Part shown: positions 10,958 through 20,490 of the stretch, piece after piece
Layout of the letters: every line of letters begins with the position of its first letter
Position numbering within the stretch: position 1 is the first letter of the stretch
DNA from: Streptomyces globosus
GTDB lineage: Bacteria > Actinomycetota > Actinomycetes > Streptomycetales > Streptomycetaceae
NCBI RefSeq assembly: GCF_003325375.1
Contig: NZ_CP030862.1
Span: 5,709,501 to 5,773,500 of the forward strand
DNA: 64,000 nt
Direction: 5' to 3'
Translations under genes and position numbers: made by a program
Notes under the pieces: model-generated
Told to the model about the DNA's origin: nothing
The model's database searches: none
The model's input: the letters and a program-made list of their open reading frames with translations, nothing else

Positions 10958-12083
10958 CGGGCGGCGCCGCCGAATCGGCCGGCGCCATCACGCCGCACAG
11001 GCCGCCGGTGCGCCGCGGTCGGCCCGCGGCGTACGGGTCACTCGCGGCCGGGCCCACGGTGGTGGGCCCGGTGCCGGCCGGGAGCGGGCGGAAGGCGCCG
11101 GCCGGGTCGGCGGAGCAGGCCTGGGGGCCGGCCAGCACATAGGCCGACACCAGTTCCGTCCGCCGGGCGGCGAGGTCCTCCAGGTCGAAACGGAAGCGCA
11201 GTTCGCGGCGGACCGTGAAGAGGGAGGCCTCGCCGGAGGCCGGCTGCGCCGCCGCGGCGGGCCGTACGGCGTACACGAAGGTGTGGTCGGCAGTGACCTC
11301 CAGGACCTCCGGGGAGGCCTCCTCGTAGGCGAGCGTGCCGTGGACGCGGACCCGCGGGTCGGCGACGGCGGTGCCCCGGTCGAAGCGGACCAGCCAGCCC
11401 GTGGCGGCGTGCCGCCCGTCGCCGGAGGGCGAGGCCATGCTGCGGTCGAACTGCTCCAGCTGGTCCGGGTCGAGCAGCGCCCGGACGGGCCGGGTGGCCG
11501 CGCCCGCGAGGACGTCCGGGTCGAGTGAGGACTGCACGAGGTAGTCCTTGGCGGTGGACAGGGCGGTGACGACCTGCCCGTCGGTGAAGTGTGCGGTGCG
11601 CCGGACGGCCGGCATGGTGATCCCGGCCGCCCCGGTGCGGAATGCGGCGGCCGGGCCCTGCCCGAACAGGTCGGCGGGCTGCCCGCCGGGCACCGCGACG
11701 GCCGGGGCCAGCGGGACGACGGTGCTGGTCAGCGGCTCGGTCCTGATCTGCGCCCGGGGCGCGGCGGGGTTGCTCAGCCCCATGTACACGGCCGCGGCGA
11801 AGGCCGCCGCGATGAGCAGGACGAGCAGCATGCCCTGGCGGGCGGCGCGGCCCGGGGTGCCGGTCCGGGGCTTGGCGGGGCCGCTGCCCGACCAGATGGA
11901 GCGGCTGCGGACGGCCCGTGCGTGCTCGCCCATTCGCTCCTGCGCGGAGAACTCCTGGAGGCGGGCAGCGCGGACGAAGTCCTCGTCGAACACGACCGAC
12001 CGGTACTCGTCCGGGCGGAGCTCGTCGTCACCCCCGCCGATGCCGTCGGGGGGTCCGTCGGGTGGATCTGCCGGCGCGGCCAT
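10941..12083 (-). CDS. SCO2583-type membrane protein with SCO2583/SCO2584 N-terminal motif
   Basis: 380 residues. The N-terminus carries VVFDEDFVRAARLQE, which recurs in the next gene upstream as VVLDEDFVRSAELHE, so the two share a cytoplasmic N-terminal module. A single transmembrane helix follows (GMLLVLLIAAAFAAAVYMG, about residues 84-103) and then a large extracytoplasmic domain of about 270 residues without a recognised fold. By synteny it corresponds to SCO2583. The context (LCP ligase, SCO2584-type protein, glycopolymer genes) points to cell envelope or spore wall. The 3' end overlaps the M48 gene tail by 17 bp. Confidence 0.75.
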   Translation of the reverse strand: MAAPADPPDGPPDGIGGGDDELRPDEYRSVVFDEDFVRAARLQEFSAQERMGEHARAVRSRSIWSGSGPAKPRTGTPGRAARQGMLLVLLIAAAFAAAVYMGLSNPAAPRAQIRTEPLTSTVVPLAPAVAVPGGQPADLFGQGPAAAFRTGAAGITMPAVRRTAHFTDGQVVTALSTAKDYLVQSSLDPDVLAGAATRPVRALLDPDQLEQFDRSMASPSGDGRHAATGWLVRFDRGTAVADPRVRVHGTLAYEEASPEVLEVTADHTFVYAVRPAAAAQPASGEASLFTVRRELRFRFDLEDLAARRTELVSAYVLAGPQACSADPAGAFRPLPAGTGPTTVGPAASDPYAAGRPRRTGGLCGVMAPADSAAPPVSPAP

Positions 12084-12149
12084 TGCTTCTCCCCGCTGTC
12101 ACCGGTCCAGAGAAGCCCCCTGCCCGCGTGGCGGAGCGGGGCCGTACCT

Positions 12150-12701
12150 TCAGGGTTGGCGGCCGGCGGGTTCCATAAACGCCCCGGCGCCGGTGACTTC
12201 CCTGAGCGGGGTGCTGGAGGGGGCCGGGGCGGGCTCGGAGCCGCCGGAGGCGCTGCGGTAGACGGCGCTGAAGGCGAGCGCGACCATGCCGAGGCCCATC
12301 ACGAAGGCGAGGACCCAGGCGACGGGGCGGAGCCACGGGGAGCGCCCGCGGTAGGGGCGCAGGCTGCCGCCGTAGGTGCCGTAGGGCCCTTCGGGGTAGC
12401 CGTGGGCGTAGTGGTGCTCCCAGCCGGGCTCGTCGATGCCGTAGCCGCCGGGGCGGCCGTAGCCGTACCCGTCGTGGTCGTCGTCGGAGGTCCAGCCGCC
12501 CGCGACGGCCCGCGCGGCCTCCGCCTCGGCGCGGGCGCGGTCGGCGGCCCGCTGCCGCTCGGCGGCGCTGGGTTCATGGAGCTCCGCGCTCCGGACGAAG
12601 TCCTCGTCGAGCACCACGGCGGCGAAGTCGAACTCAACGCCTCCGCGGTCGTCGTCGGGCTCCCCGTCGTCCGGGTACCTGCCCCCCACGTCGTCCGGCA
12701 C
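12150..12701 (-). CDS. SCO2584-type spore-wall membrane protein
   Basis: 183 residues. The N-terminal motif VVLDEDFVRSAELHE is followed by a charged helix (AAERQRAADRARAEAEAARA), a Tyr/Gly/His-rich low-complexity linker (about 70-120) and one transmembrane helix (WVLAFVMGLGMVALAFSAVY, about 128-147), with a short outside tail. I recall that SCO2584 of S. coelicolor was found among partners of the Streptomyces spore-wall synthesising complex (with MreB and PBP2, also in this window). Assignment by synteny and the shared motif is inference. It lies 66 bp upstream of its paralogue and is probably co-transcribed with it. Confidence 0.78.
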   Translation of the reverse strand: MPDDVGGRYPDDGEPDDDRGGVEFDFAAVVLDEDFVRSAELHEPSAAERQRAADRARAEAEAARAVAGGWTSDDDHDGYGYGRPGGYGIDEPGWEHHYAHGYPEGPYGTYGGSLRPYRGRSPWLRPVAWVLAFVMGLGMVALAFSAVYRSASGGSEPAPAPSSTPLREVTGAGAFMEPAGRQP

Positions 12702-12778
12702 GGGACCAGCGTAGACCTGGGGGGCCGCTTTGGGCAGGGTGTCCGCCGAAATCCGGCCACTCCGTGTTGGGCGAGCGG

Positions 12779-14056
12779 TTACCGTACGTGGCCGTCACCG
12801 GTGACGATGTACTTGGTGGAGGTCAGTTCGGGCAGGCCCATCGGGCCCCTGGCGTGCAGCTTCTGGGTGGAGATGCCGATCTCGGCACCGAAGCCGAACT
12901 GGCCACCGTCCGTGAACCGGGTGGAGGCGTTCACGGCGACGGTGGTGGAGTCGACCAGCTGGGTGAAGCGGCGGGCGGCGGCCTGCGAGGTGGTGACGAT
13001 CGCCTCCGTGTGGCCGGAGGTCCAGCGGCGGATGTGGTCGACGGCGTCGTCGAGGGAGTCGACGACGCCGGCGGCGATGTCGTAGGAGAGGTACTCGGCG
13101 GCCCAGTCCTCGTCGGTGGCGGGCACGGCGGTGGCCTTCGAGCCCTCGGCGGCGGCGAGGACGCGCGCGTCGCCGTGGACGGTGACGCCGGCGTCGGCGA
13201 GGGCGTCGAGGGCGCGCGGCAGGAAGGCGTCGGCGATGTCGCGGTGGACGAGGAGCGTCTCGGCGGCGTTGCAGACGGAGGGGCGCTGCGCCTTGGAGTT
13301 GACGAGGATCTCCACGGCCATGTCGAGGTCGGCCTGCGCGTCCACGTAGACGTGGCAGTTGCCGGTACCGGTCTCGATGACCGGGACGGTGGACTCCTCC
13401 ACGACGGTCTTGATGAGGGAGGCCCCGCCGCGCGGGATGAGGACGTCGACGAGGCCGCGGGCGCGCATCAGCTCGCGGACGGAGTCGCGGGACTCGCCGG
13501 GGACGAGCTGGACCGCGTCGGCGGGCAGGCCGGCGGACTCGACGGCGTCGCGGAGGATGGCGACGAGCGCGGTGTTGGAGGCGTAGGCGGAGGAGCTGCC
13601 GCGCAGCAGGACGGCGTTGCCTGACTTGAGGCAGAGCGCGGCGGCGTCGACGGTGACGTTGGGCCGGGCCTCGTAGATGATGCCGACCACGCCGAGCGGG
13701 ACGCGGATCTGCCGCAGGTCGATGCCGTTGGGGAGGGTGGAGCCGCGGACGACCTCGCCGACGGGGTCGGGGAGGGCGGCGACGTCGCGGACGTCGGAGG
13801 CGATGGCGCGGATCCGCTCCGGGGTGAGGGTGAGGCGGTCGATGACGGTCTCGCTGGTGCCGGCGGCGCGCGCCTTGTCGGTGTCGACGGCGTTCGCGGC
13901 GGTGATCTCGGCGGTACGGGCCTCCAGGGCGTCCGCAATGGCCAGGAGCGCGGTGTCCTTGGCGGACCGCGGGAGCGGGGCGACGGCCGCGGCGGCGGTG
14001 CGGGCGCGGCGGGCGGCGGCGAGGACGGGCGAGGCCGTGGCATCGAGCGAGGTCAT
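12779..14056 (-). CDS. proA: Glutamate-5-semialdehyde dehydrogenase (gamma-glutamyl phosphate reductase)
   Basis: 425 residues from ATG 14056 ([18 protein letters not shown]). It reduces gamma-glutamyl phosphate to glutamate semialdehyde with NADPH, the second step of proline synthesis. Family landmarks: [35 protein letters not shown], and the catalytic Cys in [13 protein letters not shown]. An upstream in-frame extension to 14398 is GC-rich noise. proB lies nearby on the same strand, separated by one small gene. Confidence 0.97.
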   Translation of the reverse strand: MTSLDATASPVLAAARRARTAAAAVAPLPRSAKDTALLAIADALEARTAEITAANAVDTDKARAAGTSETVIDRLTLTPERIRAIASDVRDVAALPDPVGEVVRGSTLPNGIDLRQIRVPLGVVGIIYEARPNVTVDAAALCLKSGNAVLLRGSSSAYASNTALVAILRDAVESAGLPADAVQLVPGESRDSVRELMRARGLVDVLIPRGGASLIKTVVEESTVPVIETGTGNCHVYVDAQADLDMAVEILVNSKAQRPSVCNAAETLLVHRDIADAFLPRALDALADAGVTVHGDARVLAAAEGSKATAVPATDEDWAAEYLSYDIAAGVVDSLDDAVDHIRRWTSGHTEAIVTTSQAAARRFTQLVDSTTVAVNASTRFTDGGQFGFGAEIGISTQKLHARGPMGLPELTSTKYIVTGDGHVR

Positions 14057-14228
14057 GCCGCCCAGGGTAGTCCCCGGCGCGGCCCGCCCGGCCGGCCCTC
14101 CCACCCCGCGAGACGCGGGGCGGACCGGGCCCTCCCGGCCGCGTCCCCAGCCGTGCGTACCGCCGCCCGCACCGGGCGGGTGCGGTGCGGCGGGACGCTC
14201 GGCGGGACGGCGGGCGGCGGTCGCCCGC

Positions 14229-14621
14229 TCAGTACGGGTGGACGCCCACCGGGTGCGCGGGCGGCGGTCCGTAGCCTTCCGCCACGCGGAGGTGGTAGGT
14301 CGCCCGGTCGATGACCTCCAGGCCGACGATCTCCCAGGCGGGGAGCCGGGCGGTGGAGCGGTGCTCGCCCCACAGCCGCAGCGCCACGGCGGCCGCATCG
14401 TGGAGGTCGCGGGCCTCCTCCCAGTACCGGATCTCGGCGTGGTCGTCGGCGTATCTGCTGGTCAGCAGGAAGGGGTGGTCGTGGGCCAGCTGCTCCAGGC
14501 CGCGCCGCACCTCGGACAGCGGCGCCGGCTTGCCGGAGACGCTCAGGGTGACGTGCCAGAGGCGGGAGGCCTCGGCCGGCTCGTCCCCGCCGCCGTTGAT
14601 GCTGGTCAGCGCTCGTCTCAC
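14229..14621 (-). CDS. Hypothetical protein between proA and proB
   Basis: 130 residues from GTG 14621 ([18 protein letters not shown]), preferred over ATG 14663 because AGGAGG (14633-14628) lies 6 nt before it. The core [50 protein letters not shown], seen here in pieces, looks like a small alpha/beta domain. No signal peptide or membrane segment is visible. I know it only as a conserved Streptomyces protein accompanying pro genes; a role in proline synthesis is not shown. Confidence 0.72.
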   Translation of the reverse strand: MRRALTSINGGGDEPAEASRLWHVTLSVSGKPAPLSEVRRGLEQLAHDHPFLLTSRYADDHAEIRYWEEARDLHDAAAVALRLWGEHRSTARLPAWEIVGLEVIDRATYHLRVAEGYGPPPAHPVGVHPY

Positions 14622-14707
14622 CAGCCGCCTCCTGTCTGCACCACGCGTTGTCGGGCCTTTCACAGTTGACCAGCCCGCGGGCCGCCGCGCGGCTGTTTTG
14701 CCGAACC

Positions 14708-15835
14708 TCAGCCCTGCAGCAGGACCAGATCGTCCCTGTGGATGACCTCGCGCTCGTACTCGGGACCGAGTTCCCGGGCAAGTTCGCGGGTCGAGCGGCC
14801 GAGAAGCCGCGGCAGCTCCTTCGCGTCGAAGTTGACGAGGCCGCGCGCGACGGCCCGTCCGTCGGGGCCCCGCAGCTCGACCGGGTCGCCGGCGGTGAAG
14901 TCGCCCTCGACGGCCGCGATGCCGGCGGGCAGCAGGGAGCTGCCGCGCTCGGTGACGGCGCGGACGGCGCCCTCGTCGAGGACGAGGTGCCCCTGGGGCG
15001 TCGAGGCGTGCTGGAGCCAGAGCAGCCGGTTGGCGGAGCGGCGGCCGGTGGCGTGGAAGTGGGTGCCGGTCTCGCGGCCGGCGAGCGCGTCGGCGGCGTG
15101 GCTGGCGGAGGTGAGGACGACGGGGATCCCCGCGGCGGCGGCGATGCGCGCGGCCTCGACCTTGGTGACCATGCCGCCGGTGCCCACGCCGGCCTTGCCG
15201 GCGCTGCCGATGGAGACGTGCGCGATGTCCTGCGGGCCGCGGACCTGGTCGATGCGGCTGGTGCCGGGCAGCGAGGGGTCGCCGTCGTAGAGGCCGTCGA
15301 CGTCGGAGAGCAGGACGAGGAGGTCGGCGCGGACGAGGTGGGCGACGAGCGCGGCGAGGCGGTCGTTGTCGCCGAAGCGGATCTCGTCCGTGGCGACGGT
15401 GTCGTTCTCGTTGACGACCGGCAGGGCGCCCATGGCGAGCAGCTGGTCGAGTGTGCGGTAGGCGTTGCGGTAGTGCGCGCGCCGGCTGGTGTCGTCGGTG
15501 GTGAGCAGGACCTGGCCGACGCGGACGCCGTAGCGGGCGAAGGAGGCGGTGTAGCGGGCGACGAGGAGGCCCTGGCCGACGCTGGCGGCGGCCTGCTGCC
15601 GGGCGAGGTCGGTGGGGCGGCGGCGCAGGCCGAGCGGGGCGAGGCCGGCGGCGATGGCGCCGCTGGAGACGAGGACGATCTCCTTCTCGCCGCCGCTGCG
15701 GGCCTTGGCCAGTACGTCGACCAGTGCGTCCACCCGGTCGGCGTCCAGTCCGCCGGCCGCGGTGGTCAGGGAGGAGGAGCCGACCTTGACCACGATCCTG
15801 CGGGCGTCGACGACGCCCTGCCTAGCCGCTGACAC
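14708..15835 (-). CDS. proB: Glutamate 5-kinase
   Basis: 375 residues. It phosphorylates glutamate in the first committed step of proline synthesis and is normally feedback-inhibited by proline. An N-terminal amino-acid kinase domain (RIVVKVGSSSLTT, VSSGAIAAGL, VNENDTVATDEIRFGDND, GVGTGGMVTKVEAA) is followed by a C-terminal PUA domain (GRAVARGLVNFDAKELPRLLG). It starts at 15835. In many actinobacteria obg-proB-proA are contiguous; here an 8-kb glycosyltransferase block lies between proB and obg. Confidence 0.97.
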   Translation of the reverse strand: MSAARQGVVDARRIVVKVGSSSLTTAAGGLDADRVDALVDVLAKARSGGEKEIVLVSSGAIAAGLAPLGLRRRPTDLARQQAAASVGQGLLVARYTASFARYGVRVGQVLLTTDDTSRRAHYRNAYRTLDQLLAMGALPVVNENDTVATDEIRFGDNDRLAALVAHLVRADLLVLLSDVDGLYDGDPSLPGTSRIDQVRGPQDIAHVSIGSAGKAGVGTGGMVTKVEAARIAAAAGIPVVLTSASHAADALAGRETGTHFHATGRRSANRLLWLQHASTPQGHLVLDEGAVRAVTERGSSLLPAGIAAVEGDFTAGDPVELRGPDGRAVARGLVNFDAKELPRLLGRSTRELARELGPEYEREVIHRDDLVLLQG

Positions 15836-15977
15836 GTGTGTCCCCTTGCCCCTCGCCTTGCCGGTACGTCTGTCATCTCAATCTACGGGGTGCGCGGAGG
15901 CCGCCGCTCCGGGGTTTCGGAGGGTGGACGGCGGCCTCCGGCCGCGCCGCGGTCTGCGGGGTCGGCGGGGTTCGGGG

Positions 15978-16403
15978 TCAGCGGGGTTCGGGGCAGCTGC
16001 CGGCCGGCTCCGGCTGCCCGGCGGCTGCGCGGCCGCCGGGGACGAGGATCTTCCGGGAGAGCAGGAACGTGAAGGGGATGGCGGCGACGGCCGCGACGAG
16101 CGGGGCGATCCGGGTGTCCATGCCGGCCCAGGCCACGAGGGCGTAGAGGCCCGCCGACTGGATCACGTAGTTGGTGACGTTCGTCAGCGGGAAGAGGAGG
16201 AACTTCCTCCAGCTCGGCCGGGTCCGGTAGGTGAAGTAGGTGTTCATGAAGAACGAGCCGACCATCGCCAGCAGGAAGGCCAGGGTGTAGGCGAGGAAGT
16301 ACGGCATCCACGGGTGCAGGAGCAGGTAGATCCCGAAGAAGGTGCCGGTGTTGACGGCGCCGACGAGCGCGAAGCGGAAGATCTGGCCGAGGTGGTCTCT
16401 CAC
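15978..16403 (-). CDS. GtrA family membrane protein
   Basis: 141 residues from GTG 16403, overlapping the stop of the preceding glycosyltransferase gene as GTGA. Four hydrophobic segments (FALVGAVNTGTFFGIYLLL, FLAYTLAFLLAMVGSFFM, LFPLTNVTNYVIQSAGLYAL, IAPLVAAVAAIPFTFLLS) and the NTYFTYR motif define GtrA. These proteins work with polyprenyl-phosphate glycosyltransferases, probably helping flip the lipid-linked sugar. The tight coupling to the GT2 gene strongly suggests a two-gene module. Confidence 0.9.
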   Translation of the reverse strand: MRDHLGQIFRFALVGAVNTGTFFGIYLLLHPWMPYFLAYTLAFLLAMVGSFFMNTYFTYRTRPSWRKFLLFPLTNVTNYVIQSAGLYALVAWAGMDTRIAPLVAAVAAIPFTFLLSRKILVPGGRAAAGQPEPAGSCPEPR

Positions 16404-17452
16404 GTGCGGGGCACCTCCCCGTCCGCGGTGAGGGGCGCCGGTCCGGCCGCCGCGGGTCCGCCGCGCTCGCGCTCGGCGCGCAGCACCGCGGCGGCAGCGG
16501 CGGCAGCGGCCGGGCGCGGCCGGACGTCGGCGCCGTGGGACTCCTTCACGAGGAAGTGGGGGCGGCGCTTGGTCTCGTAGTAGATGCGCCCGATGTACTC
16601 GCCGATCAGCCCCAGCATGACCATCTGTACGCCGCCGATGCCCACGATGATCGCGACGAGGGTGACGTAGCCCGGCGCGTCCACGCCGCGCGTCATGGCC
16701 GCGACCGCCACCCACAGGGCGTACACGGCGGTCAGCGCCACCAGCGACGCGCCCGCCCAGATGCCGATGCGCAGCGGCCGGCTGTTGAAGGAGATCAGCC
16801 CGTCCATGGCGTAGTTCAGCAGGGAGCCGAACCTCCACTTGGTCTCCCCCGCCTCCCGCCGGGCGTTGCGGTAGTCGAAGTGGACGGTGTCGAAGCCGAT
16901 CCAGGAGAAGAGGCCCTTGGAGAAGCGGTTGTACTCCGGCAGCGACAGCAGCGCGTCCACGGCGGACCGCGACAGCATCCGGAAGTCGCCCACGCCGTCG
17001 GTGAGTTCGACGTCGACCCAGCGGTTGACGCCGCGGTAGTAGAGGCGGCTGAGGGCGGAGCGGAGCCGCTTGTCGCCCTCGCGGTTGCGGCGGGCGATGA
17101 TCTGGTCGTGGCCCTGCCGGTGGTAGTCGAGCATGGTGGCGATGAGCTCCGGCGGGTGCTGGAGGTCCGCGTCCATGATCACGACGGCGTCGCCGGAGGC
17201 CTCGCGCAGGCCGGCGAGCATGCCGGCCTCCTTGCCGAAGTTCCGGCTGAAGGAGACGTAGCGGGTGGAGTCCGCGTACTCGGCCGCGATCTTGCGGAGT
17301 TTGCCGAGGGTTCCGTCGCGGCTGCCGTCGTCCACATAGCAGACCTCGTACTCGACCGGCAGGGAGTCCAGCACTCTGCGGATCTCCCGGTCGAAGCTGT
17401 CGATCACGGCTTCTTCGTTGTAGCAGGGAACCACTACGGACAGCTTCGTCAT
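16400..17452 (-). CDS. Polyprenyl-phosphate glycosyltransferase, GT2 (DPM1/GtrB-like)
   Basis: 350 residues from ATG 17452 (MTKLSVVVPCYNEE), preceded by AGGAAG; in-frame sequence to 17530 is not needed. The catalytic GT2 fold is clear: VVVPCYNEE, YVDDGSRDGT, MDADLQHPPE, FRMLSR. It is followed by two C-terminal transmembrane helices (GASLVALTAVYALWVAVA and LVAIIVGIGGVQMVMLGLIGEY). Such enzymes move a sugar from a nucleotide sugar onto undecaprenyl phosphate, for export with GtrA encoded 4 nt downstream. The Ala-rich tail is poorly conserved. It is divergent from the TagF-like gene, so the 158-bp gap probably holds both promoters. Confidence 0.92.
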   Translation of the reverse strand: MTKLSVVVPCYNEEAVIDSFDREIRRVLDSLPVEYEVCYVDDGSRDGTLGKLRKIAAEYADSTRYVSFSRNFGKEAGMLAGLREASGDAVVIMDADLQHPPELIATMLDYHRQGHDQIIARRNREGDKRLRSALSRLYYRGVNRWVDVELTDGVGDFRMLSRSAVDALLSLPEYNRFSKGLFSWIGFDTVHFDYRNARREAGETKWRFGSLLNYAMDGLISFNSRPLRIGIWAGASLVALTAVYALWVAVAAMTRGVDAPGYVTLVAIIVGIGGVQMVMLGLIGEYIGRIYYETKRRPHFLVKESHGADVRPRPAAAAAAAAVLRAERERGGPAAAGPAPLTADGEVPRT

Positions 17453-17610
17453 GAACACTTCCTGCGGGGGTCCGAACGGGTGAGGGACGACCACCGGACC
17501 AGCCACGCGCCTTTCCTCAAAAGTATGCACGCCGAGGGTCGGCCTGCCTGAGATCCCTGCGGCACACGGTAGCTTTGACGGGTTAAGCGGAATGGAACGA
17601 AGGGATCGAG

Positions 17611-20490
17611 GTGCACGTGCCTGACGTCTCCGTGGTCGTCATCGTCTACAACGACGAAGAGCGTCTGCCGACAGCCGTCCGGTCGGTTTTGGACCAGACG
17701 CTGCACGGGGTCGAAGTCGTGATCGTCGACGACTGCAGCAAGGACCGGTCGTACGCGGTCGCACAGGAGCTCGAAGCCGCCCACCCCGGCCGGGTCCGCG
17801 CCTTCCGGCTGCCCGAGAACAGCGGCGGCTGCGGAGCCCCCCGCAACCACGGCATCCGGCAGGCCGCCGGCACCTACGTGATGTTCCTCGACAGCGACGA
17901 CGTCCTGGAGCGGAACGCCTGCCGCAACATGCTGGAAGCGGCCGAGCGGACCGGCTCCGACCTGGTCTCCGGCATGTGCGTGCGGGTGCACCTCGACAAC
18001 CGCTGGGGCAAGACCACCGAGTGGTACCCGTGGATCTACTCCCGCACCCGCACCCTGGAGTCGATCACCGAGTTCCCCGACCTGCTGGTCTACGACACGC
18101 TGTCGACGAACAAGTGCTACCGGCGCTCCTTCCTGCTGGAGCAGGGCCTGGAGTTCCCCGTCGGCATCCACTACGAGGACCTGCTGTTCTCCGCCCAGGC
18201 GTACGTCGCCGCCCGCCGCATCACGCTGATCCCGAACCAGGTCTACCGCTGGAACGTCGTCGAGAAGGCCGCCTCGAAGTCGATCAGCAACCGGCGCCAC
18301 GAGATCGCCAACTTCGTGCACCGCATGGAGATCCACCGCCGGGTCGACGAGCTGCTGGCCTCCAAGGGCTACACCGACATCAAGACCGCGAAGGACGCCA
18401 AGTTCCTCAAGCACGACCTCGTGCTGCACCTGCGCGACCTGCCGCTGCTCGGCGACGCCTACCGCCAGGAGTTCGCCCGCCTGGCCAACGGCTACCTGGC
18501 CACCATCGACCCCGCCGCCTACGAGCACGTCACCCACCTCCAGGCGATCTGCGCCTACCTGCTCGGCAAGGAGGACTGGGACAACCTCCTCCCGGCCGCC
18601 GACGCCATGGTCAACAAGGGCCGGCTGACCTCCCCGCTCGCCGAGCGCGACGGCCGCGTCTACTGGTGCGCGAACCACATCGACGACCCGGCCGACACCG
18701 AGGCCCGCCGGATACTGGACGTCACCGCGCAGGGCTTCCACACCACCCCGCTCACGGGCCTCACCCTCGGCAACCGCCTCACCTCCTACGAGGACGACGG
18801 CCGCGGCACCGTCACCCTGTCCGGATCGATCGTGAACCCGCTGCGCCGCATCGGCCCCGACGCGGAGCTCTCCGCGGTGCTGGAGCTGCGCGCCCGCCGG
18901 CAGATCGGCGTCCGCTCCTTCAGCTTCCCTGCGGCAACCGTCCGACACGCGGGTGACACGATCGAGTGGACCGCCACCGCCGACATCGCCGGCACCGTGC
19001 GCCCCCTCGGCATCGTCGACGCCGTCTGGGACGTCCGCCTGCGCCTCGACGCCGGCGGCGAGCGCATCGTCACCCGCGTCTCCACCGCCGGCCTCGACCT
19101 CGATGCGGCGGCCCGCCTGCGGGTCCGCCCCCGCCTCACCCGGCTGGTCTCCGACCGCTTCGAGCCCGAGGTCACCAAGAAGGGCAACCTCTCCTACGTC
19201 CTGACCGCCGAGGGGCCCGCCGCCGTCCGCACCCAGGCCCTCATCACCGGCGCCATGCACGGCAAGGCCGCCGGCGTCGTCAAGCGCGGGCTGCGCAAGG
19301 CCCTGCGCGCCCGCCGGAACCTCGGCTCGGGCGAGCAGAAGGTCCGCGTGTACCACGAGGTCTTCTCGAAGCTGCCGGTCAGGAAGGGCCTGGTCGTCTT
19401 CGAGAGCCACATGGGCAAGCAGTACAGCGACAGCCCGAAGGCGATCTACGAGGAGATGGTCCGCCAGGGCGTCCCCTTCGAGGCGGTCTGGTCCTACGCG
19501 GGCGCCAAGCCGACCGGCTTCCCGAAGGAGGCCACCCTGGTCAAGCGCTGGAGCTGGCAGTACCTGCGCGCCCTTGCCCAGGCCGAGTTCTGGATCGACA
19601 ACCAGGGCTTCCCCCTCGCCCTGACCAAGCGCGAGGGCACCACGTACATCCAGACCTGGCACGGCTCGGCCCTCAAGCGGATGGGCTTCCACGAGCCGCG
19701 CACCAAGGCGCAGGGCCGCGCCGCCCAGGACCGGTTCCAGGCGGCCGTGGACCGCTTCGACCACTTCCTCGTCCGCTCCGAGCACGACGTCCGCACCCTC
19801 GCCAAGGGCTTCCGCCTGCGCGACGAGGTCCTGCTGCGCGCCGGCTACCCCCGCAACGACGCCCTCGTGGAGGCGCACCGCGCCGAGGCGCAGAGCGGGG
19901 AGCGGGTCCGCGGCCCGCTCGCCGCCGAGCTGGGCATCGACCCGGACAAGCGGGTGCTGCTGTACGCGCCCACCTTCCGGGCCAACGCGGAGGGCGCCGT
20001 CGAGGGGTTCGAGTTCCCCTTCGACGTGGAGGAGTTCGCGGACCGCCTCGGCGACCGCTTCACCCTGCTGGTGCGCACGCACTACCTCAACAGCGTCTCC
20101 CTGCCGCCGTCGGTCGCGGGCCGCGTCGTCGACGTCTCCCGGCACCACGACGTCACCCCGCTGCTGGCCCTCGCCGACGGGCTGATCACCGACTACTCGT
20201 CCGTGATGTTCGACTACGCGGTCCTGGACCGGCCGATGCTGTTCTTCGCGTACGACTACGACAGCTACGCGGGCGACATCCGCGGCACGTACTTCGACCT
20301 GAAGGAGAAGGCCCCCGGGCCGGTCGTGGCCACCGCCGAGGAGCTCTTCCAGGCCGTCGCCGCCTTCGACGAGGCGGACGCCAAGTACGCGGAGGCGCGC
20401 CAGCGCTTCCTCACCGAGTTCGGCGAGTACGACCGCGGCGACGCAGCCCGCCGGATCGTCGAGAAGTTCTTCACCAGGAGCGGAAAGTGA
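17611..20490 (+). CDS. GT2 - CDP-glycerol glycerophosphotransferase (TagF/TagB-like) fusion
   Basis: 959 residues. The N-terminal GT2 domain (about 1-240) carries VVVIVYNDEERL, VDDCSKD and FLDSDDVLE. The middle (about 400-560) is beta-rich and unassigned. The C-terminal domain (about 590-955) matches teichoic-acid glycerophosphotransferases: TYIQTWHGSALKRMG, YAPTFR, DGLITDYSSVMFDYAV and FDYAVLDRPMLFF. It therefore should polymerise a sugar- or polyol-phosphate wall polymer on the inner membrane face. The start is GTG 17611; GTG 17617 is an alternative. The stop overlaps the GTG of the next gene by 4 nt. It is a likely source of the polymer that the LCP protein at 7-8.8 kb attaches to the wall. 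Confidence 0.92.
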   Translation: MHVPDVSVVVIVYNDEERLPTAVRSVLDQTLHGVEVVIVDDCSKDRSYAVAQELEAAHPGRVRAFRLPENSGGCGAPRNHGIRQAAGTYVMFLDSDDVLERNACRNMLEAAERTGSDLVSGMCVRVHLDNRWGKTTEWYPWIYSRTRTLESITEFPDLLVYDTLSTNKCYRRSFLLEQGLEFPVGIHYEDLLFSAQAYVAARRITLIPNQVYRWNVVEKAASKSISNRRHEIANFVHRMEIHRRVDELLASKGYTDIKTAKDAKFLKHDLVLHLRDLPLLGDAYRQEFARLANGYLATIDPAAYEHVTHLQAICAYLLGKEDWDNLLPAADAMVNKGRLTSPLAERDGRVYWCANHIDDPADTEARRILDVTAQGFHTTPLTGLTLGNRLTSYEDDGRGTVTLSGSIVNPLRRIGPDAELSAVLELRARRQIGVRSFSFPAATVRHAGDTIEWTATADIAGTVRPLGIVDAVWDVRLRLDAGGERIVTRVSTAGLDLDAAARLRVRPRLTRLVSDRFEPEVTKKGNLSYVLTAEGPAAVRTQALITGAMHGKAAGVVKRGLRKALRARRNLGSGEQKVRVYHEVFSKLPVRKGLVVFESHMGKQYSDSPKAIYEEMVRQGVPFEAVWSYAGAKPTGFPKEATLVKRWSWQYLRALAQAEFWIDNQGFPLALTKREGTTYIQTWHGSALKRMGFHEPRTKAQGRAAQDRFQAAVDRFDHFLVRSEHDVRTLAKGFRLRDEVLLRAGYPRNDALVEAHRAEAQSGERVRGPLAAELGIDPDKRVLLYAPTFRANAEGAVEGFEFPFDVEEFADRLGDRFTLLVRTHYLNSVSLPPSVAGRVVDVSRHHDVTPLLALADGLITDYSSVMFDYAVLDRPMLFFAYDYDSYAGDIRGTYFDLKEKAPGPVVATAEELFQAVAAFDEADAKYAEARQRFLTEFGEYDRGDAARRIVEKFFTRSGK

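Noticed and set aside
17449-20148. 899-residue minus-strand frame opposite the TagF-like fusion
   Set aside because: It lacks domains and has Val/Gly/Asp/Leu-rich antisense composition; the plus-strand gene has clear catalytic motifs.
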